NCBI RefSeq assembly: GCF_025628885.1
Contig: NZ_JAOTIF010000010.1
Span: forward strand, 62,001 to 126,000
Direction: 5' to 3'
DNA length: 64,000 nucleotides
DNA from: Paraflavisolibacter caeni
GTDB taxonomy: Bacteria; Bacteroidota; Bacteroidia; Chitinophagales; Chitinophagaceae
Numbering within the stretch: the stretch's first letter is position 1; the number at the start of each line of letters is the position of its first letter. Below the pieces are notes generated by a model. The model was not told the origin of the DNA. It worked only from the letters and a program-made list of their open reading frames with translations, and searched no databases. Positions 9,108-18,556 of the stretch are shown one piece after another. The position numbers and the translations under genes were made by a program.

Positions 9108-11534
9108 TCAATTTGCATCAACTTCTATCGTGCTTTCCAGTAATCCGTCTCCATGAGCTGTGACTTTAATTTTCCCTTTCTTACCGTTGGATTGCAAGAT
9201 CACAAGAGCAAGTCCGTTAAATGCTTTACGGATGTTGGATTTAAAGGATTCGTGACTTGTTGGGCCCCCATTATCTACAGCATTGATAAAACCCTCACCG
9301 TTCACTGAAAACTTTAATTGGTTATTAGCCTCAGGTACTAAAGTACCATCTCTATCAACTACAGTTGCCGTGATGAAAGAAAGATCTTTCCCATCTCCTT
9401 TTATCTTATTTCTGTCAGCCTGCAATATGATTTTAGCTGGTTGACCGGCAGTTTTGACTGCTGATGTCAGCACTGTTTTACCATCCTTTTTTGATATAGC
9501 TTTCAATGTGCCTGGTTCAAAAGGGAGTCTCCATTTAATATGCAGTTCATTGTCTTCTTTTCTCTTTGTACCTAAAGCCCGGCCGTTTAAAAACAATTCA
9601 ACCTCGTCTGCATTGTTGTAATAAACAACAACATCTACTGTGTCCCCTACTTTCCAGTTCCAATGGGGATATAGATGCAAGACTGGTTTATTCGTGAATT
9701 GGCTTTGGTATAGGTAATAAACGTCTTTAGGGAAACCTGCCAGGTCAATAATACCAAAATAGGAACTGCGTGCCGGCCATGGATATGGCGTAGGTTCGCC
9801 TAAGTAATCGAAGCCTGTCCAAACATACATACCCGAAACATGTTCGTTTTTGATCAACTCTTTGATGCTTTCTTCATGTGTCGATCCCCAGGGGGTGCTC
9901 ACATGATCATAAGCAGAAACAGTAAAGTCAGGATTACCATCTTTGAGTGATTTATCCCAGGCTTCCGGCCAGCGCCGTATGGTATCGAAAGGAACCTTGT
10001 CATAGTGCCCCCTGGTCTGTAAGGCAGATGTGCTTTCTGTGACAATGAACTTTTTACCAGGATAGTCTTTAGGAAAGTTGCCCCATTTCTGGTGATTGTA
10101 ATTATAACCAATCATATCAAAAGCACCTGATTGAATCAGATTATTCGAGGGATTTGTTTCATTATTAGCGGTAGTTATAGCCCTGGTGGTGTCCAGGCTT
10201 TTCACAATGGCCACCAATTCTCTTGCGATGCCTCTTCCTGTTGTATCTCCTTTACTGATATCGCCCCATTGTTCTTGTATTTCGTTGCCAACGCTCCAAA
10301 TGAAAACAGATGGGTGGTTCCTGTCACGCAAGATCATGTCTTCCAGGTCTTTCCGGTGCCATTGGCTCCAGGTTAAATGGTAGTCAAATGGATTCTTTTG
10401 TTTCGCCCACATATCAAATGCTTCATCCATAACAATGAACCCCATTTTGTCACATAGCTCCAGCAGTTCAGGCGCAGGCGGATTATGTGAAGTGCGGATG
10501 CCATTGCAGCCCATCGCTTTTAATATCTCCAACTGGCGTTCTAATGCCCTGGTATTAATGGCAGCGCCCAATGCTCCAAGATCGTGGTGATTGCACACGC
10601 CCATAATTTTCAGGGGTTTGCCATTCAGGACAAAGCCTTTGTTTATATCAAAATGAAAATCACGAATACCAAGGGGTGTGCGATACACATCAACCGTTTT
10701 TCCATTCAATAGCACTTCGGACACTGTTTGATACAAGTAAGGCTCTTCTGTGGACCATAAATGAGGATTGGTAACAGATAATGACTGATCAATAGATACA
10801 ACACCATCTTTTCCGGCCTTTCCTTTTGCATCTTTTCTCGCGACTTCTTTCCCTTCCCGGGTGTAGATAGTTGTTTTCAGTATAAATGGCAGTTCCGATT
10901 TATATTGATTTTTAATTTTTGTTGTAATATGAACTGTAGCAGATTGATTCGTTACTTTTGGTGTAGTGACAAAAGTACCCCACTGATCTACATGTAACCG
11001 GTCAGATACAGTCAACCAAACGTTCCTGTAAATACCTGATCCGGAATACCAGCGTGAGTTGGGTTGTTTTGAATTGTCCGCCTTTACGGCAATGATGTTT
11101 TTTTCGTTACCATATTTCAGGTAAGGAGTCAGTTCATACCGAAAAGAAATATATCCATTAGGCCGTATGCCCAAGGAATGTCCATTGATCCAGACTTCAC
11201 TGTTGCAGTAAACACCATCAAAGTCAATGAAAATTAATTTGTTTTTATCTGACAACGGTAACGTAAAAGTTTTGCGGTACCAGCCTATTCCTCCCGGCAA
11301 TGCCCCTCCACCAGGAGTAGCCGGATGATCTTTACTGAAAGAACCTTCAATACTCCAGTCATGCGGTAAATTCAGTCTTCTCCAGGAAGCATCATTATAA
11401 CCAGTATTGCTGTACGTTTGAATGCTATCCAATTTAAACTTCCAACCTTCATTAAAACTTTTACGTGTAGCATGTTGAGCATTAATTTGCAACGAAACAC
11501 AAAATAGAAACAGTAGCAATCTTATTTTTAGCAT
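9108..11534 (-). CDS. GH2 beta-galactosidase with C-terminal DUF4982/Big-like domains
   Basis: 808 residues from ATG 11534. A longer in-frame start at 11603 is rejected because it would put 23 polar residues before the clear signal peptide MLKIRLLLFLF. Domains in order: sugar-binding (about 30-190), immunoglobulin-like (190-300), TIM barrel (300-600), DUF4982-like (620-690) and a Big/invasin-like domain at the C-terminus. Acid/base Glu418 lies in SVGNE and the nucleophile Glu500 in VTEST. This compact architecture, lacking the LacZ small-chain domain, is common in Bacteroidota polysaccharide loci. In a fucosidase/alpha-xylosidase setting the natural role is removal of beta-1,2-galactose from xyloglucan side chains. 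A 139-bp gap and no obvious terminator separate it from GH95. Confidence 0.9.
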   Translation of the reverse strand: MLKIRLLLFLFCVSLQINAQHATRKSFNEGWKFKLDSIQTYSNTGYNDASWRRLNLPHDWSIEGSFSKDHPATPGGGALPGGIGWYRKTFTLPLSDKNKLIFIDFDGVYCNSEVWINGHSLGIRPNGYISFRYELTPYLKYGNEKNIIAVKADNSKQPNSRWYSGSGIYRNVWLTVSDRLHVDQWGTFVTTPKVTNQSATVHITTKIKNQYKSELPFILKTTIYTREGKEVARKDAKGKAGKDGVVSIDQSLSVTNPHLWSTEEPYLYQTVSEVLLNGKTVDVYRTPLGIRDFHFDINKGFVLNGKPLKIMGVCNHHDLGALGAAINTRALERQLEILKAMGCNGIRTSHNPPAPELLELCDKMGFIVMDEAFDMWAKQKNPFDYHLTWSQWHRKDLEDMILRDRNHPSVFIWSVGNEIQEQWGDISKGDTTGRGIARELVAIVKSLDTTRAITTANNETNPSNNLIQSGAFDMIGYNYNHQKWGNFPKDYPGKKFIVTESTSALQTRGHYDKVPFDTIRRWPEAWDKSLKDGNPDFTVSAYDHVSTPWGSTHEESIKELIKNEHVSGMYVWTGFDYLGEPTPYPWPARSSYFGIIDLAGFPKDVYYLYQSQFTNKPVLHLYPHWNWKVGDTVDVVVYYNNADEVELFLNGRALGTKRKEDNELHIKWRLPFEPGTLKAISKKDGKTVLTSAVKTAGQPAKIILQADRNKIKGDGKDLSFITATVVDRDGTLVPEANNQLKFSVNGEGFINAVDNGGPTSHESFKSNIRKAFNGLALVILQSNGKKGKIKVTAHGDGLLESTIEVDAN

Positions 11535-11599
11535 ATAGGAATTAATTCTCTGAATAAATATTCTGTAAAAATATCTCTCAACATATAAATAAGGGGTGG

Positions 11600-11737
11600 T
11601 CAAATGTTACTGATTAAGGTTTGAAATGTTGCAAATGGCGCATTTTCATACGGGCTGCCGCTAACACCCATGTATGGTATCCCTCTTTGGTTTTGAGCAT
11701 TGGTCAGCCATGCATGTTCAAGGTCATCATATAACAT
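11600..11737 (-). pseudogene. Orphan 45-codon open frame, probably a gene remnant
   Basis: A 45-residue open frame with protein-like composition (it contains HAWLTNAQNQRGIPYMG and ends FATFQTLISNI) lies between the SusC relic and the GH2 gene and overlaps the relic's tail by 11 bp. The neighbouring frame upstream is also open for some residues, which looks like a frameshifted larger gene. I do not recognise the family. Its position next to another relic suggests the 3' end of a deleted gene. A genuine small protein is possible but less likely. Confidence 0.35.
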
Positions 11738-11888
11738 TCATGCCCGAACCCGGCTGGCCCGACACCACTACATCCTCCATCTTGGTAAAGTCCTCATCAA
11801 ACTTTACGTTAATATCACTGGATGTACCAACTTTAATTTCCTGAGACTTAAAGCCTATTGAAGTTACCACCAGTACATCACCGGGAGC
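11727..11888 (-). pseudogene. Relic of a SusC/RagA TonB-dependent transporter N-terminus
   Basis: Directly after the GH31 stop codon, and in the same frame, 53 codons read as PGDVLVVTSIGFKSQEIKVG, then a short strand, then KMEDVVVSGQPGSG. This matches the end of the carboxypeptidase-regulatory-like domain of SusC proteins and the start of the plug (PGDVL..SYIGYKTQEV..LEEVVVVGYG). No start, no signal sequence and no barrel are present. It is therefore a remnant of a transporter gene, not a functional gene. The intact SusC of this window (28-31 kb) differs in the equivalent stretch, so this is not a simple recent duplication of it. The remnant implies that the xyloglucan set once had its own transporter. 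Confidence 0.8.
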
Positions 11889-14750
11889 TTACATCTTGAT
11901 AGTCAGTTTTTTTCCTTCATAAATGAGCTCTTGATTAGACTTCCTTTCTAAGTCTAAAGTTTTTGGAGCGGAAGGTGTTAACCATACGATGCGTAAGGTT
12001 CTTTTTGTAAGCATACCCGGATAAGAGCCTTTCCGGTCGCCTATTGTTAAAGTCTTTTTTCCCTCGTTATATTGGAATGGAATGGTTGAATACAGTCCCT
12101 TCTCGTAATCATAGGTGGTACCCTGGTCTTCATACAACTGGAAGGAAGCATTCTTTCCTGTATATACATAAAGTGTAAGGGTATCGGCAGGTTTTTCAGC
12201 CGTGTATTGCAAATCTGGTCCAAAGGGAACAATAGAGCCTTCTTTCACGTAAACCGGCATGCGTTCGTAAGGAGCGTCGGCTATAATTTTTTGTCCCCCC
12301 TTGGTCCACTTTCCGGTGTACAGGTCATACCAACCTTGTCCATCGGGCAGGTAGAGTTCCCTTGTCCGTTGTTTGTAGTTGTACACTGGGCTCACCAATA
12401 AGGATGGTCCGAACATAAACTGGTCGCCAATATTTAAAACGGCTGTGTCTTTGGCGAAGTCCATTACCAGACCACGCATGATCGTATAGTTATGATGATA
12501 GGTGCTGCCCGCTAAGGAGTAGATATAAGGCAACAGTCGATAGCGCAGTTTGTTGTAGTACAACATACTTTGGTAGGCGGCGTGTCCTTCGGGAGCGATG
12601 TTGTAGATCTCCCGGTAAGGGAATTGGCCGTGCACGCGGAAGAGCGGAACAAAAGCTCCAAATTGGTACCAGCGGGTATTCAACTCGCGCCATTCTTCAA
12701 GATCTGTTGCATTGGGTTTTTCAAAACGACTCTCCACCACAAAGCCCCCAACGTCCATGGTCCAGTACGGAAGGCCAGACATCGAGAAGTTGATGCCTGC
12801 AGGGATTTGTGCTTTCATATCCTGCCAACGGGAGCCAATATCACCACTCCAGATGGCTGCTGCATAGCGCTGAGAGCCAGCAAATCCGGAGCGAGTGAGT
12901 AGGAACACCCTTTTATTGGAATCAACAGAGCGTTGTCCTTCATAAATACCTTTAGCGTTTTGCAGTGGGTAGGCGTTCAGGTATTCTGCTGCTGCCCCGA
13001 GTGCCACGCCTGTCATCTGGTCTTTTCTTTTCTGAGGCGACACGTTGGAGAGGATATCCGGTTCACTGGCATCCATCCACCAGGCATCGATCCCTTTTTT
13101 GTATATCTTCTTATATATGAGATCCCAGAAGCCCTTACGCGCCTCTTCATTGAAGGCATCATAAAAAGTAGACACATAGCCTTTACCGATCCAATCCCTC
13201 TGCCTGTCAGCTACATTCTTTTTATACAACCAGCCCTTTTTGTCCATTTCATTATAAGCGGGTATTCCTTCATAAAACTTTGGCCATACCGAAATCATTA
13301 AGCGCGTATTGTATTGCTCATGCAATACTTTGATCATGCTATCGGGGTTTGGAAACCTGGTGGCGTCGAAATCCTGGCTGCCCCAGTCATTTTCCTTCCA
13401 GTAACTCCAATCCAGAACAATATTGTCAATGGGAATCTTACGCTTGCGGAATTCTGCGACGGTTTCCAGGATTTCCTGTTGCGTTTTATAACGCTCCCGG
13501 CTTTGCCAGAAACCAAGGGCCCATTTTGGAACGATGGGGGCTTTACCGGTCAGAAACCTGTAGCCGCTGATCACTTCATCCATGTTGTTACCATAGATGA
13601 AATAATAGTCCATTTGCCTGCCGGCTTCAGAAGAAAAACTAAAGCTGTTTTGGTCGGCAGTTGGTAAGGGCTCTAACCATTTTAAGGATAAATAAGACTC
13701 ACGATCCTCAGGAATCCACTCTATTTTCAGGGGAATTTTCTGGCCCTTCTGCATGGATAGATCCAACAATGCAGGAGCTGGATTCCAGGCTTTTCTCCAA
13801 CGATCGATCATCAGCTTTCCATTCATCCATACCTTAATTGAACCACCATAAGTGAACCTGAATTTGTGAACACCAGTGAAATCACTGCCGATATTACCAT
13901 CCCAGGTAACCACACCATTTGCCGGCTTGAATTCAGCAGGCAGGATTTGTTTGGAATCATTCAGGTATTCCATGTTAATGGCGGTTTCGGCCCTTTGGAG
14001 TATAGCCTCGGAAGGATTGTTCCTATTGTTGCTGTAAGTAGCTGTCAGCCAGCCAACCTGACCATCTTTTGAGTACAATTTCAGGTCAGAAAGGGAATGA
14101 TATGTCCTGGTATCACCAGCTTTGGTCAGGGAATAGTTGTCCCAAAGAAGGCCATAATTTTTATTGGAAACCAGGAAAGGAACTCCAACTTCTGTATTGT
14201 TCTGGAATAAAAAGACCTGCTGACCTTTATAATTAAATACGTCGTCCTGATGCTGGCCAAGGCCATAATAAGCATCATCAGCAGCAGTTTGGAAGGTTTG
14301 TTTTATAGAATATGAACGCTGACCTTCCACAATGATCGGTTCAAAGGAACGTCCTCCAATCCCTTTTTCAGCAAGTATTTTTTTACCAGCAGCATCGAAA
14401 AAAGTTACAGCACCTGTTTTTAACTGAACTACTGCCGTTAATGCTTTGGTTTTCAAGGTTACTTTTTCTTTATCTGAAGTTGTTGTCCAAACCAATGAAG
14501 GATTTCTTCTATAAACTGTGATCAGACTTTTAGAAGAGGCTAACTCTTTTCCTGGGGCAGCCAGGACCCTGATTATATAGTCACTCACCACTTCCAACTT
14601 GACAGCTTTGGAATTGCCGGTAACCAACGAATCAGTGTATACGATAATTCCATCCGGGGTTTTTATGAAAGGGTCTGGTGCAGCAAAGGCTTTGTTGGTG
14701 AAGAATGATAAGAAGCCTAGACAAAAAAGAAATAATCTACTGTTCAACAT
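11889..14750 (-). CDS. GH31 alpha-xylosidase with inserted PA14 domain
   Basis: 953 residues with an N-terminal signal peptide ending near KAFA. Order: GH31 N-terminal domain, a PA14-like insertion (about residues 235-360; FRFTYGGSIKVWMNGKLMI is typical), the GH31 barrel, and C-terminal beta-domains. The nucleophile lies in WWMDASEPD and the acid/base in SGDIGSRW. A GH31 interrupted by PA14 is the architecture of Cellvibrio japonicus Xyl31A, an alpha-xylosidase that prefers long xyloglucan oligosaccharides, the PA14 domain extending the substrate site. Together with the YicI-like GH31 this gives two alpha-xylosidases of different reach. The gene follows a 250-bp non-coding stretch, so it probably starts its own transcription unit. 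Confidence in alpha-xylosidase activity comes from architecture plus context. Confidence 0.9.
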   Translation of the reverse strand: MLNSRLFLFCLGFLSFFTNKAFAAPDPFIKTPDGIIVYTDSLVTGNSKAVKLEVVSDYIIRVLAAPGKELASSKSLITVYRRNPSLVWTTTSDKEKVTLKTKALTAVVQLKTGAVTFFDAAGKKILAEKGIGGRSFEPIIVEGQRSYSIKQTFQTAADDAYYGLGQHQDDVFNYKGQQVFLFQNNTEVGVPFLVSNKNYGLLWDNYSLTKAGDTRTYHSLSDLKLYSKDGQVGWLTATYSNNRNNPSEAILQRAETAINMEYLNDSKQILPAEFKPANGVVTWDGNIGSDFTGVHKFRFTYGGSIKVWMNGKLMIDRWRKAWNPAPALLDLSMQKGQKIPLKIEWIPEDRESYLSLKWLEPLPTADQNSFSFSSEAGRQMDYYFIYGNNMDEVISGYRFLTGKAPIVPKWALGFWQSRERYKTQQEILETVAEFRKRKIPIDNIVLDWSYWKENDWGSQDFDATRFPNPDSMIKVLHEQYNTRLMISVWPKFYEGIPAYNEMDKKGWLYKKNVADRQRDWIGKGYVSTFYDAFNEEARKGFWDLIYKKIYKKGIDAWWMDASEPDILSNVSPQKRKDQMTGVALGAAAEYLNAYPLQNAKGIYEGQRSVDSNKRVFLLTRSGFAGSQRYAAAIWSGDIGSRWQDMKAQIPAGINFSMSGLPYWTMDVGGFVVESRFEKPNATDLEEWRELNTRWYQFGAFVPLFRVHGQFPYREIYNIAPEGHAAYQSMLYYNKLRYRLLPYIYSLAGSTYHHNYTIMRGLVMDFAKDTAVLNIGDQFMFGPSLLVSPVYNYKQRTRELYLPDGQGWYDLYTGKWTKGGQKIIADAPYERMPVYVKEGSIVPFGPDLQYTAEKPADTLTLYVYTGKNASFQLYEDQGTTYDYEKGLYSTIPFQYNEGKKTLTIGDRKGSYPGMLTKRTLRIVWLTPSAPKTLDLERKSNQELIYEGKKLTIKM

Positions 14751-14948
14751 ATGGCAATAAATTTTTGATTCAGTGTCCGGGTGAACGAGTATAAAAGTAT
14801 AGAGCAGTTATGAAATGTAGTAGATGAAATGTTTATGATTAGGGTATGAAATTATAACCACCGTTCTAACCACCTGATATTCAATAACTAAAAAATTAAT
14901 GATTCCAATATTCACAGAAATGAAGAATGATTTTAAACATAAAAAAAA

Positions 14949-14987
14949 GTGACCAGTAAGGAGCTGGTTAACACCTTACCGGTCACT
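14949..14987 (-). terminator. Rho-independent terminator after the CE7 relic
   Basis: A near-perfect hairpin (AGTGACC-n-GTAAGG paired with CCTTAC-n-GGTCACT) is followed on the minus strand by eight T residues. It ends the unit containing the CE7 fragment and isolates the downstream GH31 gene. Between it and the GH31 start (14751-14948) I see no gene. CTATACTTTTATA on the minus strand, about 40 bp before the GH31 start, could be a weak -7 region. Confidence 0.85.
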
Positions 14988-15006
14988 CATCGTTCGTGCT
15001 CTTTTA

Positions 15007-15345
15007 TTATTTCTTCAGTTGCTCTTTCATCCATTCTATGGACTCGGAATTGGTCTCTTCAAAACGCCAGTGGCCGGAAATCGGAGTAATCACAATGGTC
15101 TTTGGTGCTTTGATGGTATTGACTGCGGCAAAGATTGAAGTAGGTGGACAGGTATTGTCATTGTATCCCCAGGAATAGAAGCCCGGAACTGAAATGTTGC
15201 GGGCAAAGTTGACCACGTCATAATAACTGATGGTCTTTAGTTTTTCGGGAGTGTTGTTGATTGCCTTGAAACGGGGACTCAAGAGGTGTGGCCACCCTCC
15301 TGCCCTTCCATGTATGTAACCTGTCATGTCGGAAAGGGCCGGGTA
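15007..15345 (-). pseudogene. C-terminal fragment of a CE7 acetylxylan esterase
   Basis: About 112 codons match the end of CE7 acetyl-xylan esterase/cephalosporin-C deacetylase proteins: GYIHGRAGGWPH, then FYSWGYNDNTCPPTS (catalytic Asp region), then ISGHW (catalytic His). The N-terminal two thirds, including the GxSQGG nucleophile serine, are missing. Protein-like sequence can be followed right up to the T-run of the upstream terminator, so a deletion joined the terminator of the preceding operon to the middle of this gene. Without the serine it cannot be an active esterase. It could still be transcribed only by read-through. It retains its own terminator. Confidence 0.85.
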
Positions 15346-15380
15346 AAAAAATGCCGGTCAACTAAATTAGTGACCGGCAT
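15344..15380 (-). terminator. Strong terminator closing the susC-to-GH2 operon
   Basis: On the minus strand a 10-bp perfect stem ATGCCGGTCA/TGACCGGCAT encloses a loop that can itself pair (ACTAA/TTAGT), followed by seven T residues. It lies 20 bp after the stop of the GH2 gene. It marks the end of the eight-gene operon that starts at susC. Confidence 0.92.
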
Positions 15381-15400
15381 TACAAAGTCATTTGCAAAAG

Positions 15401-17215
15401 CTATTTTTTGTAATTCTTTTCCATTTCGTCGTAATAGGCTTTCAGCACGTAAAAGGCTTTCTTTTTATTTCCTTTCTGATCAAAGAGTCCTTTGTTGTTC
15501 CACCCTTCCTGGTATTCAGGATTGTTACGGCGTGGAGAACGGAAATCATTTAAGATCCAGGGCGATAATCCTACAAAGTTTTCCGGCATCCGCTTCATCA
15601 TCTCCACTTGCTCTTTATAATACCATTCCTGGAACTCTTCACTCCAGCGGGTCAGGCTGTCGGCATGATAGCCGCCTAAAGCCTCTGCACCAGTTTCGCT
15701 AAAGAAAAGAGGTTTGTTGTACTTCACCTCCCATTTGGCTGTCCTGGCATTACTGGGTAAACCGCTGTACCATCCTAAATATTCATTTACAGCTACCAGG
15801 TCGGTATACTGGCCAAGGGGATCATCAATTACCTGAACGCCATTGGTATTGTGCACCTCAAGGGCTGCAGAAATCAACCTTGTACTATCAAGTAGTTTGG
15901 CTGTTTTTACCAGGTTGCTCATAAAAGCTGTCCGAGCTTCATGCACAGGTGTTTCATTCCCTACCGACCAGATCATAATGCTTGCCCTGTTCCGGTCGCG
16001 CGTGATCATGTCCTTTAGCTGACACTTTGCTTTTTCAAGCACTTCGTTGCTTGTAAAATTGATTGTCCAGTAAACAGGAATTTCTGACCATACCAGCAAT
16101 CCTAAAGAATCTGCTGTACGGGTCATATGTTCATTGTGCGGATAATGAGCAAGACGTACCATATTGGCATTAAGTTCTTTTGCCTGGCTCAATAATTGAA
16201 TGGCGTCGGCCGGGCTGTTTGCCCTGCGGATTTCCTGGGGAATTTCCTCGTGTATGCAAATTCCTCTTAAAAATACAGGTTTACCGTTCAGTAGTATTTT
16301 TGATCCCTGTACTTCCACGTTTCTGAAACCAATCTTATCTTCTACCCTATCTGAAGCGGATTGTATAACAACATTATAAAGTTTAGGATTTTCAGGAGAC
16401 CACAACTGGAGCTTAGAAAGTTTAAAATTAAAGGCAATGCTATCACCTGTTGCTGCAAGTTTTTTCCTGAACTTCAGTTCCGGGATTTCCAGCGTAATGG
16501 CTTCATTGCCATTATTACTCTTTTTGATCCAACCTTCAATTTCATTTGTAGAGCCTTTTTTGAGGTGAACGAAATAATCACGGATATAGTTTTGCGGTAC
16601 TTCTACAAGCAAAACATCACGGGTGATGCCACCATAATTCCACCAGTCTGTATTTAAAGTGGGGATCTCATCAGCCTTACGTTTGTTGTCGACTTTTACA
16701 ACAAGGAAATTATCCTTTTGCTTCAGCAGGTTATCGGGGACTTCAAACTGAAAAGGGCTAAATCCTCCTTTATGCTGCCCCAACTTCTTACCATTCAGAT
16801 ATACATCTGATTGGTAGTTAACTGCTCCGAAATAGAGAAACACTTTATTGGCTGTATCTGACTTTGTAAAGTCAAAAGAACGCTTATACCAAACAGACCC
16901 CTCGTAGTATAAAAATTTAGGATCCTGTGCATTCCAGTCACCTGGAACATTCAAAGTATATTTATCACTATAACCATGCTCCTTGCGGTCTGTTTTATTT
17001 TCAGGAATATCACTGTTCCAATAAGCTTCACGATCATTCTCATTACGTTCCTGGTAACGGTAATTGTAAAATCCCGTTTCGTATGGATCAACAATGTATT
17101 GCCATTTACCATTGAGGCTGGTTGTTTTCCGGGAAGGAATGTTTGTAATTAAATCTGCTTGCGCATATGCTGACACGTTACAAATAAACAAAAAAAGAGG
17201 TATTAGTTTTTTCAT
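15401..17215 (-). CDS. Short GH2 glycosidase (beta-glucuronidase/beta-galactosidase type)
   Basis: 604 residues with a signal peptide ending at SAYAQ. It has the sugar-binding, Ig-like and TIM-barrel domains of GH2 and stops right after the barrel, the length of beta-glucuronidases rather than LacZ. Acid/base Glu421 is in SVGNE and nucleophile Glu507 in FSETG. Last gene of the operon led by susC, 56 bp downstream of a DUF2264 gene. GH105, a BNR propeller protein and DUF2264 in the same operon all point to uronic-acid-bearing side chains, so beta-glucuronidase is the favoured activity. Beta-galactosidase is the alternative. The family is certain; the substrate is inference. Confidence 0.88.
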   Translation of the reverse strand: MKKLIPLFLFICNVSAYAQADLITNIPSRKTTSLNGKWQYIVDPYETGFYNYRYQERNENDREAYWNSDIPENKTDRKEHGYSDKYTLNVPGDWNAQDPKFLYYEGSVWYKRSFDFTKSDTANKVFLYFGAVNYQSDVYLNGKKLGQHKGGFSPFQFEVPDNLLKQKDNFLVVKVDNKRKADEIPTLNTDWWNYGGITRDVLLVEVPQNYIRDYFVHLKKGSTNEIEGWIKKSNNGNEAITLEIPELKFRKKLAATGDSIAFNFKLSKLQLWSPENPKLYNVVIQSASDRVEDKIGFRNVEVQGSKILLNGKPVFLRGICIHEEIPQEIRRANSPADAIQLLSQAKELNANMVRLAHYPHNEHMTRTADSLGLLVWSEIPVYWTINFTSNEVLEKAKCQLKDMITRDRNRASIMIWSVGNETPVHEARTAFMSNLVKTAKLLDSTRLISAALEVHNTNGVQVIDDPLGQYTDLVAVNEYLGWYSGLPSNARTAKWEVKYNKPLFFSETGAEALGGYHADSLTRWSEEFQEWYYKEQVEMMKRMPENFVGLSPWILNDFRSPRRNNPEYQEGWNNKGLFDQKGNKKKAFYVLKAYYDEMEKNYKK

Positions 17216-17271
17216 CTTTTAATTGTAAAGGATAGAATTCTATCAGGGTTTATTAGTGAGCAAATATTTGA

Positions 17272-18528
17272 TTAATGAAGTTCCAAAGCGTGATCCGCAG
17301 GAGCATCCTGGCCCGTCCATACCTTCACCGATGTCCATGGCTGCGCTGGTGCTGACCAGAACTCGTCAGATTCGGGAAGACCGAGTGGCAAGAAAATCGT
17401 GGAACAGAGATACAGACTACCTGTTGTAATGTAAGAGTCAGCCAGGCCTGGTTGGTTCCCATATACCCCCATATTCAACCAGCCATCTTTTGTAAAAGTT
17501 AATGGTGCCCCTATAGTTTTCTTAATAACTGCTGTTAAAGCCCCACGCACCTGTGATGGCTGCAGTGAAGCTGGTAACTGTTTTCTTAACACCATGTCGG
17601 CAAGGTGATGAAAAGCTGCACCCCTGTAAACAATTGAACGGCCGGTAACCGGGTAGCTGCCATCTGCATTGATCAAACGTTCCTGGATCTCGGCATAGCG
17701 TTTACTGATTTTATCCAGCTTCGGCAGAAAGAAATCGTAAGATTTCGTTTGTTTTGAAGTCACTTCGAGTATACATGCCAGGTAGGGTTGTATCACAAAA
17801 CTGTTATAATAATCAAAGTTGAAGTTCATACCATCAGAAAACATTCCATCGCCGGTATACCAGTGTTGTGCAAATTCCCTGATGCCGTATTCAACGCGAA
17901 CCTTATCATATTCAAATCCATATTTACAGAAAAAGGCTTCGATCATGCCAGAGAATAAGATCCAATTGGAATAGACCGGAACAAAATTCCGGGTAAGCTT
18001 CAACGCATCCACAACCTGCCCCTTCACTTTTTGATCCAGGTGCTCCCACAACCAGGGACTCCGTATCAATGCAAATGCAAGAAAAGAAGCATCCACCAAT
18101 TGTTGACCGGCAACGTTCCAGACCATATAATCCATAGCAACCGGATTGACAGCATTTGCAATTGCCTTTAATGTCCATTCACGGTATTGATTACGCAGGG
18201 CAACTTCTTCTTTTGTTCCCCCTTCTGTATTCAACCAGGGAGCTATACCACAAATGGTTCTTCCGAAAGCTTCCAGGTAAGCAACCTTTGCCCTCGAAGC
18301 AGCGTTGTCAATCTTTGGAGAAAGATTGACCGACATAGCTTTCTTTAGTTGATCAGCTGCCAGGTTTTGCATGACAGGTCTTGCGATTTTGTCCATGTAA
18401 TCCAGCCATACTTTCCTGTCACTCAAATTTTTTGTAGCCTGTGCATGGGAATTGCTAAAGAGGATCAAACAGCAAAGCGTTGCCAGAAAGGTTCTAACAA
18501 TCGTAGATGTACGTAAATGAATGCGCAT
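17272..18528 (-). CDS. DUF2264 domain protein, probable exported glycosidase
   Basis: 418 residues with a signal peptide ending near NSHAQ. The whole mature protein fits the DUF2264 family: alpha-helical, with repeated aromatic motifs such as DGMNFNFDYYNSFVIQPYL and FHHLADMVLRKQLP. DUF2264 proteins fold like (alpha/alpha)6 barrels and occur in plant-polysaccharide loci. From memory, related proteins were assigned to GH154 (beta-glucuronidase acting on arabinogalactan), but I cannot confirm that this member belongs there. It is flanked by GH97 and GH2 with short gaps (28 bp and 56 bp), inside the susC operon. I would annotate it as a DUF2264 carbohydrate-active enzyme, with uronic acid removal as a testable role. 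Confidence 0.8.
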   Translation of the reverse strand: MRIHLRTSTIVRTFLATLCCLILFSNSHAQATKNLSDRKVWLDYMDKIARPVMQNLAADQLKKAMSVNLSPKIDNAASRAKVAYLEAFGRTICGIAPWLNTEGGTKEEVALRNQYREWTLKAIANAVNPVAMDYMVWNVAGQQLVDASFLAFALIRSPWLWEHLDQKVKGQVVDALKLTRNFVPVYSNWILFSGMIEAFFCKYGFEYDKVRVEYGIREFAQHWYTGDGMFSDGMNFNFDYYNSFVIQPYLACILEVTSKQTKSYDFFLPKLDKISKRYAEIQERLINADGSYPVTGRSIVYRGAAFHHLADMVLRKQLPASLQPSQVRGALTAVIKKTIGAPLTFTKDGWLNMGVYGNQPGLADSYITTGSLYLCSTIFLPLGLPESDEFWSAPAQPWTSVKVWTGQDAPADHALELH

Positions 18529-18556
18529 TTAGCTCTATAAAGTTTAAAAGAATGAC

